This document shows, piece by piece, positions 1 to 9,329 of a stretch of DNA of 64,000 bases (position 1 is its first letter; each line of letters starts with the position of its first letter). Under the pieces are notes generated by a model, which worked only from the letters and a program-made list of their open reading frames with translations, ran no database searches and had not been told where the DNA came from. The stretch is from Nephrocerus scutellatus (taxonomy: Eukaryota > Arthropoda > Insecta > Diptera > Pipunculidae). The stretch spans positions 60,814,832 through 60,878,831 of the forward strand of contig OX352761.1 of the NCBI GenBank assembly GCA_947095585.1, in the 5' to 3' direction. The position numbers and the translations under genes were made by a program.

Positions 1-345
1 TGTTATGTAGGACTAAGTTGCGATTATAAGACTTGTTCCTATGGAAACTCTGTAATATGGTCATTATGTTCTGGAATTTCGGGAACTGAGCAAATTCGCA
101 AGTGATTCATATGAAATTTGTTATGTAGCACTAAGATGCGACTATTGGACTAATTCCTAGGGAAATTCTGGAATATGGTGATTATGGTCTGGAATTTCGG
201 CAACTAAGCAACTTCTCAAGCGATTTGTATGAAATTCAGTATGTAGGACTAAGATGCGACTATAAGACTTGTTCCTATGGAAATTCTGGGAAATGGTCAT
301 TAGCGTCTGGAATTTTGGGAACTATGCCATTTTGATATGTCCGTT
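1..345. repeat. Satellite-like tandem repeat, about 118-bp unit, three units
   Basis: About three diverged units of roughly 118 bp follow one another. Each has the core TAGGACTAAGATGCGACTAT, then TTCCTATGGAAATTCTG and a GGTCTGGAATTT block. The cores start near 8, 127 and 246. The first unit may begin before the window. The same unit recurs at 24,003-24,335 and 25,317-25,649. No coding sequence is seen in it. Confidence 0.75.
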
Positions 346-479
346 TTTGCATCCGTCCACAGACAAGAAGATTTTTGTTTTGTTTTTTTTCGTCCCGGGC
401 ACACGTCACGCTCACAACCCGCGGCCGTGTATCCGACACATCCTACCCTTTTTTCTACACTAGGCTCGTTTGCTTTTAT

Positions 480-1012
480 TGAGTATCCATGAATGGCACT
501 TGCATCGAGGAAACTGAAAATCTCACAACGTGTCAACGACAAGCTTCGTTGGAATGACCACATCGGTGGTCATATCGGTGACGAAAACATTGCGAAATCA
601 ATTGATTCGCTTTAACACCGCAGGAACGTCTCCTGCTTGTCACTGTTATATCGCTTCTTCCACCAGCGGTGCTCAAGAAAAATAGCCAGTTGCATGCCAC
701 CTCACCTTGTATTCAACCGCAATACTCGTGGCGCTCTAAATGCACATCAGTTTACCCTTAAGCCCATCTTCGGACGTGCAGTTAAATTCAGGAGTTTGTT
801 CTTCAGCCGTACAACACGTATGTGGAATGCTCTGCCAAGCTCTGTCTTTCCACATCACTATGATCCACAGACATTCAAGACACAAGCTCACAGACATCTC
901 CTCTCTTCTTCTCCCTTTCCTTCACGCCCACGCTGTGCCAAGCATATTGCCGAACATAATAAGGGTGCGAAGCCCTTTTTGCGTGCGCAAATTATAAAAA
1001 AAAAAAAAAATA
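480..1012 (+). mobile_element. 3' end of a non-LTR retrotransposon (jockey/CR1-like RT C-terminus)
   Basis: The stretch encodes the C-terminal tail of a LINE reverse transcriptase protein. It carries the terminal motif MWNALPSSVFP and a cysteine-poor basic end. The upstream part (about 480-620) reads as the preceding RT tail, with stops and an internal deletion. It ends in GCGCAAATTATAAAA followed by an A-run at about 992-1009, the expected LINE 3' terminus. Two more 3' ends of the same family lie at 30,131-30,604 and 39,489-39,790 on the - strand. The copy is 5'-truncated and dead. It lies in the intron just upstream of the first visible exon of the carboxylase gene. Confidence 0.75.
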
Positions 1013-1092
1013 TTAACTAATTCATTAATTTTTTCAATATTTTCGCCGATCAAATATATCCAAGCATTTAATATCGCTAATTTACTTCATAG

Positions 1093-2308
1093 GGTATGAG
1101 AATAGCATATAAACCTGATGACTTTATGGAAGCATTAAACTCTGCAAGATCGGAGTCATTAAATTCGTTTGGAGATAGTTCTGTATTGCTTGAACGGTTT
1201 CTTTGTTCTCCTCGTCATGTTGAAGTACAAGTGTTTGCGGATTACCAAGGCAATGCGGTTTATCTTTTCGAAAGAGATTGTTCTGTTCAAAGAAGGCATC
1301 AAAAAATCATTGAAGAAACACCTGCGGTAAGCTAAGCTTATAAAAGTATAATTTTAATGTTTGTTTTACATTTGTACACTATTTAGCCAGGAATTTCAGA
1401 AAATTTACGTAGACAACTTGGAGAAGCAGCTGTTAGGGCAGTGAAAGCTGTCGGATATGTTGGTGCAGGAACTGTTGAATTCGTATTGGACAAAGAGGAT
1501 TTGTCATTTAGTTTCATGGAAATGAATACAAGACTTCAAGTAGAACATCCTATAACAGAAATGATAACAGGAATTGACTTAGTTGAGTGGCAAATAAAAA
1601 TTGCTTCTGGTGAACCAATACCTATTGCTCAGGATGAAATACTTCGTAAGGGACATGCCTTTGAAGCTCGTATTTATGCTGAAAATCCAAGGTTTTAACA
1701 TATACATTATGGAAAATATACTTTGAAATGAAAAATTTTTTTTTCCAGAGAGGGATTTTTACCAGCTGCTGGACTTCTTAAATATATGTCGACACCACAA
1801 TGTAATCAGAACGTACGTATTGATATTGGTGTTCGCCAAGGGGATGAAGTTACGGTGCATTATGATCCTATGATAGCGAAGCTAGTAGTATGGGGAGAAA
1901 ATCGTTGTCAAGCCCTTAACAGTTTAAAATCAAGACTCAGCGAGTTTCATGTAGTTATAATATTACTTAAAAAATATTTTGAAAATAATTTGTATACTTT
2001 TTAGATTGCGGGGATAGACACTAATATAAATTTTCTCATAAATTTAGCTTCTCATCAAGAGTTTAAAAGTGGAAATGTTCATACTGGGTTTTTAGCTGAA
2101 CACTCTGCTACGCTTTATCCATCACTAAAAATTAAAGAAGAATATTTGATTAAGGCCACTTTGGCGCTAGTACTAAATGAGAATGCAACAAGAAAAAAAA
2201 AATTGAGTCCGGAGCTCATTTCAATGAATGATCCTTTTATAATTGCTTTAGCTCATCGTAATAATTACGTCACAAAAAGGAAACACAATTTTAAAATTGC
2301 TGGTAAAG
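1093..2308 (+). CDS. MCCC1: Methylcrotonoyl-CoA carboxylase subunit alpha, four internal exons (partial gene)
   Basis: This is the biotin carboxylase subunit of the mitochondrial leucine-degradation enzyme that carboxylates 3-methylcrotonyl-CoA. Visible exons are 1093-1326, 1387-1691, 1749-1950 and 2005-about 2308. They are joined by introns of 60, 57 and 54 bp with GT donors and AG acceptors. The reading frame continues across every junction. Exon 1 begins after AG with the ATP-grasp stretch GMRIA and includes [12 protein letters not shown] and [13 protein letters not shown]. Exon 2 has [14 protein letters not shown], the catalytic signature of biotin carboxylases. Exons 3 and 4 hold the biotin carboxylase C-terminal domain ([20 protein letters not shown]). 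The last donor is probably AAG|GTAAAT near 2309. N-terminal exons lie before the window. The BT linker and biotin carrier domain (AMKM motif) are not seen anywhere downstream. The identification of the subunit is firm; intactness of the gene is unknown. Confidence 0.9.
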
Positions 2309-2750
2309 GTAAATACTACACAAATACGTACCTTCACAACTAGTATTATAAAATAATAACTTTAGCTCACTAGGGAACGTTTTTGAAACATATTAAATTA
2401 AAAGTATTACTATATGCTTTTATATTATCTTGCCGATGTCTGTCTGACTGTCGGTTTTATATGTAATTCTATCACGCTTTTTTGATTGTAATGCAGTTAG
2501 TTGAAAGTCCCGTACCCGGTTTTGTGGTAAGACTTTTCGCTGGCGTGTCTTGTGGGGGTCTTGAGGTGGTTTTAATTGCCTTGGGGACTTAAGGGTTTTT
2601 GAGGCGGTATTGAGGTTGTCTTCATATGATCTTAAGTGGGTCTTGATGTGTGGGACGTCTTGAAGGGGTCTTTTGGGATCTTCAGTACGTCTTAAGGGGC
2701 AGCTGGGTCTTAAAATAACCACGCTAAGGATTTTTTTACATTTACTTTCT
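2309..2750. other. Non-coding stretch, start of the intron after the last visible MCCC1 exon
   Basis: No convincing gene is present. It starts with the inferred splice donor of the last visible exon. It contains the G/T-rich degenerate repeat listed separately. Confidence 0.6.
2520..2715. repeat. Degenerate G/T-rich repeat built on GTCTTRAGGGG
   Basis: Variants of GTCTTGAGGGG recur irregularly every 18-35 bases (GTCTTGTGGGGG, GTCTTGAGGTGG, GTCTTGATGTG, GTCTTGAAGGGG, GTCTTAAGGGG). It is a decayed simple repeat. An open frame on the opposite strand is a by-product of this composition. Confidence 0.6.
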
Positions 2751-2754
2751 TTAA

Positions 2755-3175
2755 CATAGTAAAATGAATCATGAAAATTTTCGAACTCAGGATTTTTGCA
2801 GATTTACCCGTTACCGTATCTCCTGAGTCAGAAAAAGGGAAAATAAAAAAATCTCTGTGTGTCTGTCTGTGTCCACTGTACAGTCCAGACCTCTAAATTT
2901 ATCGGAATGAAAATTCATATTTAAGCTTTTTACACAAATTGTGAGGGGCCGGATGATTTTGACGGAAATCTGACAACCGGAAGTGACAGTTTACTTAGAC
3001 AGTTTTTCGAGTTTTTGGAAATAACTCAAAAAGTATAGGACTACGGAGAAATATGTTAAGTGCAAAAGAAATTATTACCGTATCTCCTGAGTCAGAAAAA
3101 CCTGAGTTAAAAAAAATTTAATATACATTTGCTGAAGATTCCGGTCCCGTCCGTAAAAGAAAGTCGTGTTGTAAC
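2755..3175 (+). repeat. Dispersed repeat family A, copy 1
   Basis: The block runs from TCGAACTCAGGATTTTTGC through CCGTATCTCCTGAGTCAG, a GTCTGTCTGTGTCCACTGTA stretch and CGGAAGTGACAGTTTACTT. It ends in CCGTCCGTAAAAGAAAGTCG and ACACCTCCATTTC. The same order is found inverted at 8,990-9,325, direct at 42,425-42,835 and inverted at 42,931-43,180. No protein is encoded. It is probably a non-autonomous element of unknown class. Confidence 0.7.
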
Positions 3176-3784
3176 AACACCTCCATTTCTTATAGAATTT
3201 ATATGGGCACTTCTCGGGGCTCAGGGCCGAGAATATATTCGCAACTTAATTAACGCAATTCTAAGTTCAAATTATTACTCGAAAACATGGAAAATAGTCT
3301 GGAACGGACGCCAAAAAGCAGAGTTTTGCAGACCAGTAAGGTCTTACCCATACTATCAAAGCTATTTCAAAAAATTCCTGTACAATAGACTGGAACCTAT
3401 CCCAAAACACCATTATACCCAACCACCACTTCGACTTTCGACGAGGACACTTGGCAGTGCAAAAAATTCATGGAGTAACAACAAATATTAGCAGACCTGG
3501 ACGAAAAAAGGTACTGTGTTTGTGTATTCCTAGATGTGTCTAAAGCTTTTGACAAAATATGGAACAACGGACTATTTTGTATAAATTGAACTTTTTGCCA
3601 CCTGCTCTTACCAACTAATGAAAAGTTATATAAGTGATCGTTCCTTCTTCTATTTTAAACAAAAAGAAAGATATTCGCCTCTTTGCAATGTTGAGGTGGG
3701 GGTACCACAAAAAAAAATATTCGCCTCTTTTCTGTTGAAGCGGGGGACCACAACAAAGTGTACTTAGACCAACTTTATACTTAA

Positions 3785-3995
3785 CTAGCCCTATTGACCA
3801 CCTAGACCCTTCAAGACCCCCCTTGAGAAACTCCCCCCTCATCACATATATCAGCACTATTATTATAATTATGTTTATTTTAATTTAAATAAAGGGTATA
3901 GCCCACCTTATTGCCGTGGCGCAAGTCATTCAGTTTATGTAAAAGTCAAGACACCAACCACGCCAACCCCCTCAAAACCATTACCACACTAAATC
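3785..3995 (-). mobile_element. Partial non-autonomous Helitron, duplicated copy
   Basis: It starts at the same LINE position (CTTTATACTTA) with the same CTAG terminus as the element at 4,340. It shares the segment around CATATATCAGCACT and AAAGGGTATAGCC with it. It lacks the far end, so it appears to be the truncated half of a duplicated LINE-plus-Helitron unit. Confidence 0.55.
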
Positions 3996-4339
3996 AGAAG
4001 AAAATAAATCCTATAAAACACACTGGAACCTATCCTATCCCAAAACAACAATATACCCTCGACAGTGCAAAAAATGCGTAGAGTGACAAATAAAATATTA
4101 GCAGACCTGGACGAAAAAATGTACTGAGTTTGTGTGTTCCTAGATGTGTCTAAAGCTTTTGACAAATTTTTGGCACAACGGACTATTTTGTATAAATTGA
4201 ACTTGTCACTGCCACATGCCTCTTAGTAAGAGGCTCTTACCAACTAATGAAAAGTTATATAAGTGATCGTTCCTTCTATGTTAAACAAAAAGAAAAATAA
4301 ATACCACAAGGAAGTGTACTTGACCAACTTTATACTTAA

Positions 4340-4739
4340 CTAGCTGAAATACCCAGCGTTGCCAGGCTACCCCCACCACACTACCCCCCACCCATACTGA
4401 CCGACAAGGCCCCTTCACATATATCAGCACTTTTATTATAATTATGTTTATTTTAATTTTTATTTTAATAAAGGGTATAGCCGACCTTATTGTCGTTGCG
4501 CAAGTCATTCAGTGAGTTGCCCCTTGGCAATAAGTTTATGTATAAAAAAATGCACGGTCTTCAAGTCAAGCCACCCACCACGTCAACCACCTCAACACCA
4601 TTTCCACACAAACCCCTTACAAACATCCACCACAACTGCCACCACCACATCACAAAGTTTCAGCTATATCGGATGAAAGGTCTTTGAGTAATGCGTGAAC
4701 ACAGTACACACATACAGAGTTCATTATTATATATTAAGA
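4340..4739 (-). mobile_element. Non-autonomous Helitron, 400 bp, complete termini
   Basis: Read on the - strand the element begins with TC (TCTTAATATATAATAATG) and ends with CTAG. It is flanked by A on its 5' side and T on its 3' side, the insertion rule of Helitrons. There is no target duplication. Just inside the 3' end lies a GGGTAT-type hairpin region (CCTGGCAACGCTGGGTAT). It interrupts the LINE reverse transcriptase between TTTATACTTA and TATACGTCAG. The same 3' terminal pattern closes the helicase-bearing Helitron remnant at 11,574. It encodes nothing recognisable. Confidence 0.75.
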
Positions 4740-5337
4740 TATATACGTCAGACATACCAATTCACAACTCACAAAATGCTATACTAGTAACGTTTACGGA
4801 CGATACAATACTTTAATATCATATTCCCACCACCTACTAAGTGAAGCCACTACCTTTCATCAGAACAAACTAGACCAAAAAATTAAATGGGCCACTACCT
4901 ATCATCAAAACAAACTAGACGAAAAAATTTAACGGGGAATAGAAATAAATACAGATAAAACAGTGCAAGTTATTTACACTATAAGACACATTGACAATTC
5001 TCCCGTTATTAAACTGTATGACAAAGCATTGCCAATGTAAAAACAAGCCAAATATCTAGGTATCTTTATCGACTAAAACCTGACATGATAACTCCGTATC
5101 ATAAAAAGTGAAACCAGATAAGAGACAAATTCCGAAAATTGTAATGGTTTCTTGGACTCTTAACTCTTAACTCTCAGTTTATAACAAACTATCCATATAC
5201 AAGCGGCCTGGAGCTTTGTGGCACAAAAAGTAATACCATCATCGAAACTATTCAAGGCCTTCAATCAAAAATTTTACGTACTGCCCCCCTGGTATATACC
5301 AAATAGAGTATTAATAGAGAGAATTAAGAAAAACAAT

Positions 5338-5730
5338 TTTTCATGTTAATTTAAAAAAAAAACAACCCATAAAATTTCAAATTTTTCATGCAAATTCTCT
5401 AATAGGGGATACATATGTGTGCAAAGTTTGAACCGGGTTTATTTAGAAAAAATTAATATTAGAGCACATGTGTATAAAAAATATTTGTATGGGAAAAAAT
5501 TCAAATCAAAAACTCAAAAATGTTTACATAAAGTTCGGTCTATCGGAGATACACATATGTTTAAAATATAAGTAAATCGGGCAAATTTTTTAAAAAAAAT
5601 GTATGGTCCCGCCTCCCGTCTCAGGGCCCATTCGGTCCAAAAATATTACAAAAACTTTTGTCCATCGGGATAAACATATGTTTAATATTTGAAAAAAATC
5701 GAAATTTTTTTTTACAAAAAGTGTTGTCTA
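5338..5730 (+). repeat. DINE-1/Helentron-like element, left part
   Basis: The left terminus has AACAACCCATAAAA followed by ATGCAAATTCTCTAATAG. Tandem degenerate units of about 90-120 bp follow, each with TATCGGAGATACACATGTG, an AAATTTGAAGAAAATCGGG block and a GGGCCC-rich block. It is cut at 5,730 by the RTE LINE and resumes at 8,455. The organisation (short inverted subterminal motif AAATTCTCT/AGAGAATTT around a minisatellite) resembles DINE-1 elements. The class assignment is inferred. Confidence 0.65.
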
Positions 5731-5758
5731 TCGGAGATCATCATCGTCATATTTGGCT

Positions 5759-6649
5759 CTACAACCGGGGTCCGGTCCTGGCCTCCCGCAAAAAGTCTCT
5801 CCACCGGTCCCGATTTCGAGCCGATGTCATCCAGTTTGGCATCCCTAAACTCTGGGCGTCCTGGTCTACGCCAGCCTTCCAGCGTAGGTTTGGCCGGCCT
5901 CGCTGTCGTGGTCTATAAATCTTACCGCAGAGGACCTTCCGAGCAGGATCCTCTTCGCTCATGCGAGCTAGGTGTCCTGCCCACCGGAGCCTACCGAGCT
6001 TAATTTTCTTCACGATGTCGACATCGCGGTAACGCTCGTAGATCTCATCATTATAGAGTCTCCGGAATCGTCCTTCCTCACATACGGGGCCAACAATTCT
6101 CCGTAAGACTTTTCTCTCGAACGCGGCTAAGAGGTCAGAATGCTTTCTGCTAAGCACCCAAGTCTCGGATCCATATGTGAGTACTGGTATGACCATTGTC
6201 TTATATATCAGCAGCTTGGGTGTTATGGTTAAGTTCCTGGATTTGAAGAGTCTTGGCAGGCTATAGTAGGCTTTGTTCGCTTTAAGCAATCGTGCGCGTA
6301 TATCTGGTTCTATGCTGTTATCGGCTGCTATAGTTGACACGAGATACTTAAAGGATTGCACTACTTCAAATTCGCGCTCCACTATCTGAATTGAGGGACC
6401 AATGTTGGATCTTCTACTCGCAGACGTGGCCACCATGTACATAAAAAAATGGTGTAGTGAGTTTTGAAACTCTAGACATTTTTCCATCACCTGCCTTAGG
6501 GTGTAAATCTGATCAGTTGTTGATTTGCCTGGGATGAAGCCACACTGGTATGGACCAATGATGACTTTAGCGTATGGGGCTATCCTTTCTTGAAGGATAG
6601 AGGAGAAATTCTTATACGCGGTACTTAACAACCACGATAATTGCTGCAT
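5759..6649 (-). pseudogene. RTE LINE reverse transcriptase C-terminal region, catalytic core deleted
   Basis: It continues the RT from QCGFIPGKSTTDQIYTLRQ into EKCLEF, then jumps directly to MVATSASRRSNIGPSIQI and the thumb region (FKYLVSTI, LTYGSETWVLSRK, GRLRWAGHLARM). The palm segment with the FADD catalytic box, normally between EKCLEF and this region, is absent. The domain therefore cannot have polymerase activity. The C-terminal basic tail GRPNLRWKAGVDQD is intact. Confidence 0.8.
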
Positions 6650-7377
6650 TTTGTGATATCTCCCTTCTTATGTATGGGGCACAATATGCCTCTTCGCCAG
6701 TCTTCTGGCATAACTTCTTCTTCCCATACTTGCACTATTATTTCATGAATTGCTTGGTGTAATGTGGGGCCTCCTATTTTTATCAGTTCCGCTGGGATCC
6801 CATCAGATCCCGGGGCCTTATTATTTTTGAGCCGATTTATCGCTCTGCTAACTTCGACTATGCTTGGTGGCGGCAGCATAGTATGATCTTCGGTCATTGG
6901 TGGAGCTTCCAATTCCTCAGTTAGCTGGCCATTTAGCAACTCATGAAAGTGCTCTTCCCATCGCTCTAAGATGCCTTTAAGATCGGCGATCAGATTACCC
7001 TCTTTGTCCTTGAAGTATGTGCAACGCGGTGTATATTGCGTCATACCGCGGACCCTTTGGTAGAACTTCCGCGCCTGGTGCGGTCCTTGCTCGCTGTAAT
7101 GTTCCAGTTCACGGACGAGATTCTTCTCCCAGGCTGCTTTCTTTCGTCGGTGAACTATTTTTTCATATCTTCTGAGCTCTCTATATTCGTCTTCGCGTGC
7201 CCGCGTTCTATGAGATTGTTGCATTGCTCGGTACGCAACATTCTTACGTTCAGTCGCTAGCTTACATTCGTCATCGAACCAGTCGTTTCGATCTCTACGA
7301 CTACTGCCTAAGATGGAGTCAGCAGTACTAATGACAGTATTTTTAAGGCGTGTCAATTTCTCTTCTACGCCCGACAT
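6625..7377 (-). pseudogene. RTE LINE linker and reverse transcriptase N-terminal region
   Basis: The region holds a basic, coiled-coil-prone linker (WFDDECKLATERKNVAYRAM type) and then RT fingers. Motifs NNKAPGSDGIPAELIK, CPIHKKGD and NYRGC are classical for this LINE group. The frame is lost just after the NYRGC motif; the continuation is in another frame from about 6,649. The coding strand and order agree with the endonuclease piece 40 bp upstream. Confidence 0.8.
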
Positions 7378-7418
7378 CTCAGCACCAGGACTTACTCTCC
7401 CTGCATTTAGGGCGAGTC

Positions 7419-8075
7419 CTATCGCTTAACCGTAGTTGTTTCTGGTCTCTTCATTGCGAAGGGCAGCCGTGGTAACTCGAATCTGATTCGCGGATGCAGT
7501 CTTCCGTGATGATGCAATCTGCGCTCGGAGCACCATACCAACAGATAGTGGTCCGAGTCGACGTTGACACCTCGGTACGTTCGTACCGTCATCAGGTTCG
7601 GGTTGTGGCGGCGGTCTATCAACACGTGGTCTATCTGGTTGCGAGTGGCTCCATCAGGAGATACCCAGGTGGCTTTGTGGATATTTTTACGCGCAAACCT
7701 TGTACTCGCAACGACGAAATTATTGCTTGCTGCCATCTCTATGACTCGTTGTCCATTGTCATTAGTGTTCTCGTGTAATCTATGGGTGCCAATGTACTGC
7801 CTGAATACTGGCTCCCTACCTATTTTAGCATTCATATCCCCCAGAATGATTTTTACATCATACTGAGGGCAGGCATGGAGTTCCCGTTCGACTGATTCAA
7901 AGAATTCTTCTTTTTCATCATCTGGGGAATTCTCTGTAGGTGCGTGAACGTTTATGAGGCTTATGTTTTTAAATTTGCCCCGCACGCGAAGGGTGCATAG
8001 CCGTTCATTTACTGCATTAAAGCCGATAACGGTGGGTTTCATTCTTTTGCTGACTAGAAACCCCACCCCGAGCAC
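7419..8075 (-). pseudogene. RTE LINE endonuclease domain
   Basis: An exonuclease-endonuclease-phosphatase (APE-like) domain nicks the target DNA for LINE retrotransposition. Visible motifs include INVHAPTE, ILGDMNAKIG (catalytic D and N), NQIDHVLID and the terminal SDHYLLV with its catalytic D-H pair. The N-terminal part is missing: the frame begins within the domain at LGVGFLVSK. The end runs into a stop before the linker to the RT. Sequence preservation is good, so the copy is not very old. Confidence 0.8.
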
Positions 8076-8082
8076 ATGATGC

Positions 8083-8454
8083 CTTGCATGTCAGCTGTAA
8101 TATATGTCATATTCTGATTTTTGTAGGACACCATTCCCTGTCTACCGCATCTCCTGAATTGAAAATTCTTAAATCGTTTAGCCGTTTTCGTTGCCGTGGT
8201 CCACGTCGTTCATCAGTGTATCCGAGGCTGATTTTGGGTTCCGTAATAATAATTTTTTACGGGCGAGGTTATTGGCCTCGCGCCAACCTTACTTTGAAGG
8301 GACTAGCCCGATCATTCAGCTTTTCCTGCATTGGAGGAAAGTTACCAACGGCCAACAAGTGGAGGTTTGATCGCACTTCCACCAGTCAGAGATAGTTACG
8401 GCCACATGCAATTCTTGAGCATTCTGTGTTATTCCCCCTATTTCTGCTGATGGC
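8083..8454. other. Unassigned stretch between RTE LINE and Helentron-like repeat
   Basis: No coherent reading frame or known motif is seen. It contains the small palindrome-like segment CGAGGTTATTGGCCTCGCG at about 8,265. It may be the 5' UTR of a LINE, but I have no proof. Confidence 0.4.
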
Positions 8455-8815
8455 TGATGCGTATCGGAGATACACGCGTATATAATTTGAAGAAAATCGG
8501 GATAATTTTTTTAAAAAAGTTTTTGGGGCCCCACGACCCTGGGCCGGGGTCTCCAAAATTTTTACAAAAAGTGTTTTCCATCGGAGATACACACTTGTAT
8601 AAAATTTTAAGAAAATCGGGTAAATATTGTAAAACATCTGTATGGGTGCCCCCGAGGTCCGCAATTTTAATAGAAAGTATTGTCACCGGAAATATACATG
8701 TGTGCAAAATTTCAATAAAATCGGGCTTTGGGAGGTGGGTTAAAAAGTAATCGCAAGATTCCGCGACAAACAAACACAGAAACACAAGGGTAGGCGAAGT
8801 GAATATAGAGATTTT
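8455..8815 (+). repeat. DINE-1/Helentron-like element, right part
   Basis: Three tandem units each start with ATCGGAGATACAC or its variant ACCGGAAATATAC and carry the GGGGCCCC-rich block. It ends with GTGAATATAGAGATTTTCG, a variant of the right terminus GTTAATATAGAGAATTT found in sister copies. Together with 5,338-5,730 it forms one element interrupted by the RTE LINE. Confidence 0.65.
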
Positions 8816-8989
8816 CGAAGAGAAAGAAAAAAAGCGGTAATTGATATATGGAACGAAAGTATTCCTTTATTGTGGAAGGCAAAATATTTGAGGCTTGAAG
8901 AATTCATATAAATTAAAAGAACCACGCTAAGCTTTTGAAGTTTAAAAGCAGATAAAAAATCTCAGCTTTTCCGACTCAGAAGATTGCAA

Positions 8990-9325
8990 AAATTCCGAGT
9001 TTTCATGATTACTATGCTTCGTTTTACTATGTAAAAGATAGTAAAATGGGACTTTCTTTTACGGACGGGGCCGGAATCTTCAGTAAATGTATATTAAATT
9101 GTTTTTTATATTTTTTTTTAAATTTCTTTTGCACTTGACATATTTCTCCGAAGTCCTATACTTTTTGAGCTATTTCCAAAAACTCGAAAAACTGTCTAAG
9201 TAAACTGTCACTTCCGGTTGTCAGATTTCCGTCAAATCGGCCCCTCACAATTTATGGAAAAAGCTTAAACGTGAATTGTAATTCCGATAAATTCAGCGGT
9301 CTGGGCTGTACAGTGGACACAGACG
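8990..9325 (-). repeat. Dispersed repeat family A, copy 2 (inverted)
   Basis: It is the reverse complement of copy 1: CTTTCTTTTACGGACGGGG, then AGTAAATGTATATTAAATTG, then AACTGTCACTTCCGGTTGTC and TACAGTGGACACAGACG. It is followed at once by LINE sequence. Confidence 0.65.
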
Positions 9326-9329
9326 TTTT

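Larger units (their letters stand above)
3128..5335 (+). pseudogene. Decayed jockey-like LINE reverse transcriptase
   Basis: Fragments of a non-LTR reverse transcriptase appear in order. First comes the N-terminal finger region (about 3,200-3,480, INAILSSNYYSKTWK). Then comes the catalytic block VFLDVSKAFDK (about 3,520-3,560, repeated at about 4,137-4,175). A degenerate FTDDTIL box lies at about 4,795-4,815 (FADD in active enzymes). The C-terminal part ends near YIPNRVLIERIKK (about 5,295-5,335). A piece of RT plus its Helitron insertion is present twice (about 3,485-3,995 and 4,090-4,740), so a tandem duplication followed the Helitron insertion. Stops and frameshifts are frequent. The right end abuts a Helentron-like repeat. 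Confidence 0.75.
5731..8082 (-). mobile_element. RTE-clade LINE, 5'-truncated, with internal deletion
   Basis: A single - strand LINE with an AP endonuclease followed by a reverse transcriptase, both of the type often annotated as craniofacial development protein 2-like in insects. The 3' end (left, about 5,731) is a short ATGATGATCTCC-type microsatellite tail instead of poly-A, as in RTE elements. A second copy of only the 3' part is at 26,878-27,219. The element is inserted in the minisatellite of a Helentron-like repeat: TATCGGAG lies on the left and TATCGGAGATACACGCG on the right. Confidence 0.8.

Noticed and set aside
5338..5730. GGGCCC-rich direct repeats considered as a CRISPR array
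   Set aside because: Eukaryotic context, degenerate units without unique spacers, and the same unit dispersed across the window within a mobile repeat.
8740..8925. Short open frames in Helentron-like repeats (FLCLFVAESCDYF type)
   Set aside because: Same peptide-like strings recur wherever the repeat occurs, on either strand, with no coding signal.
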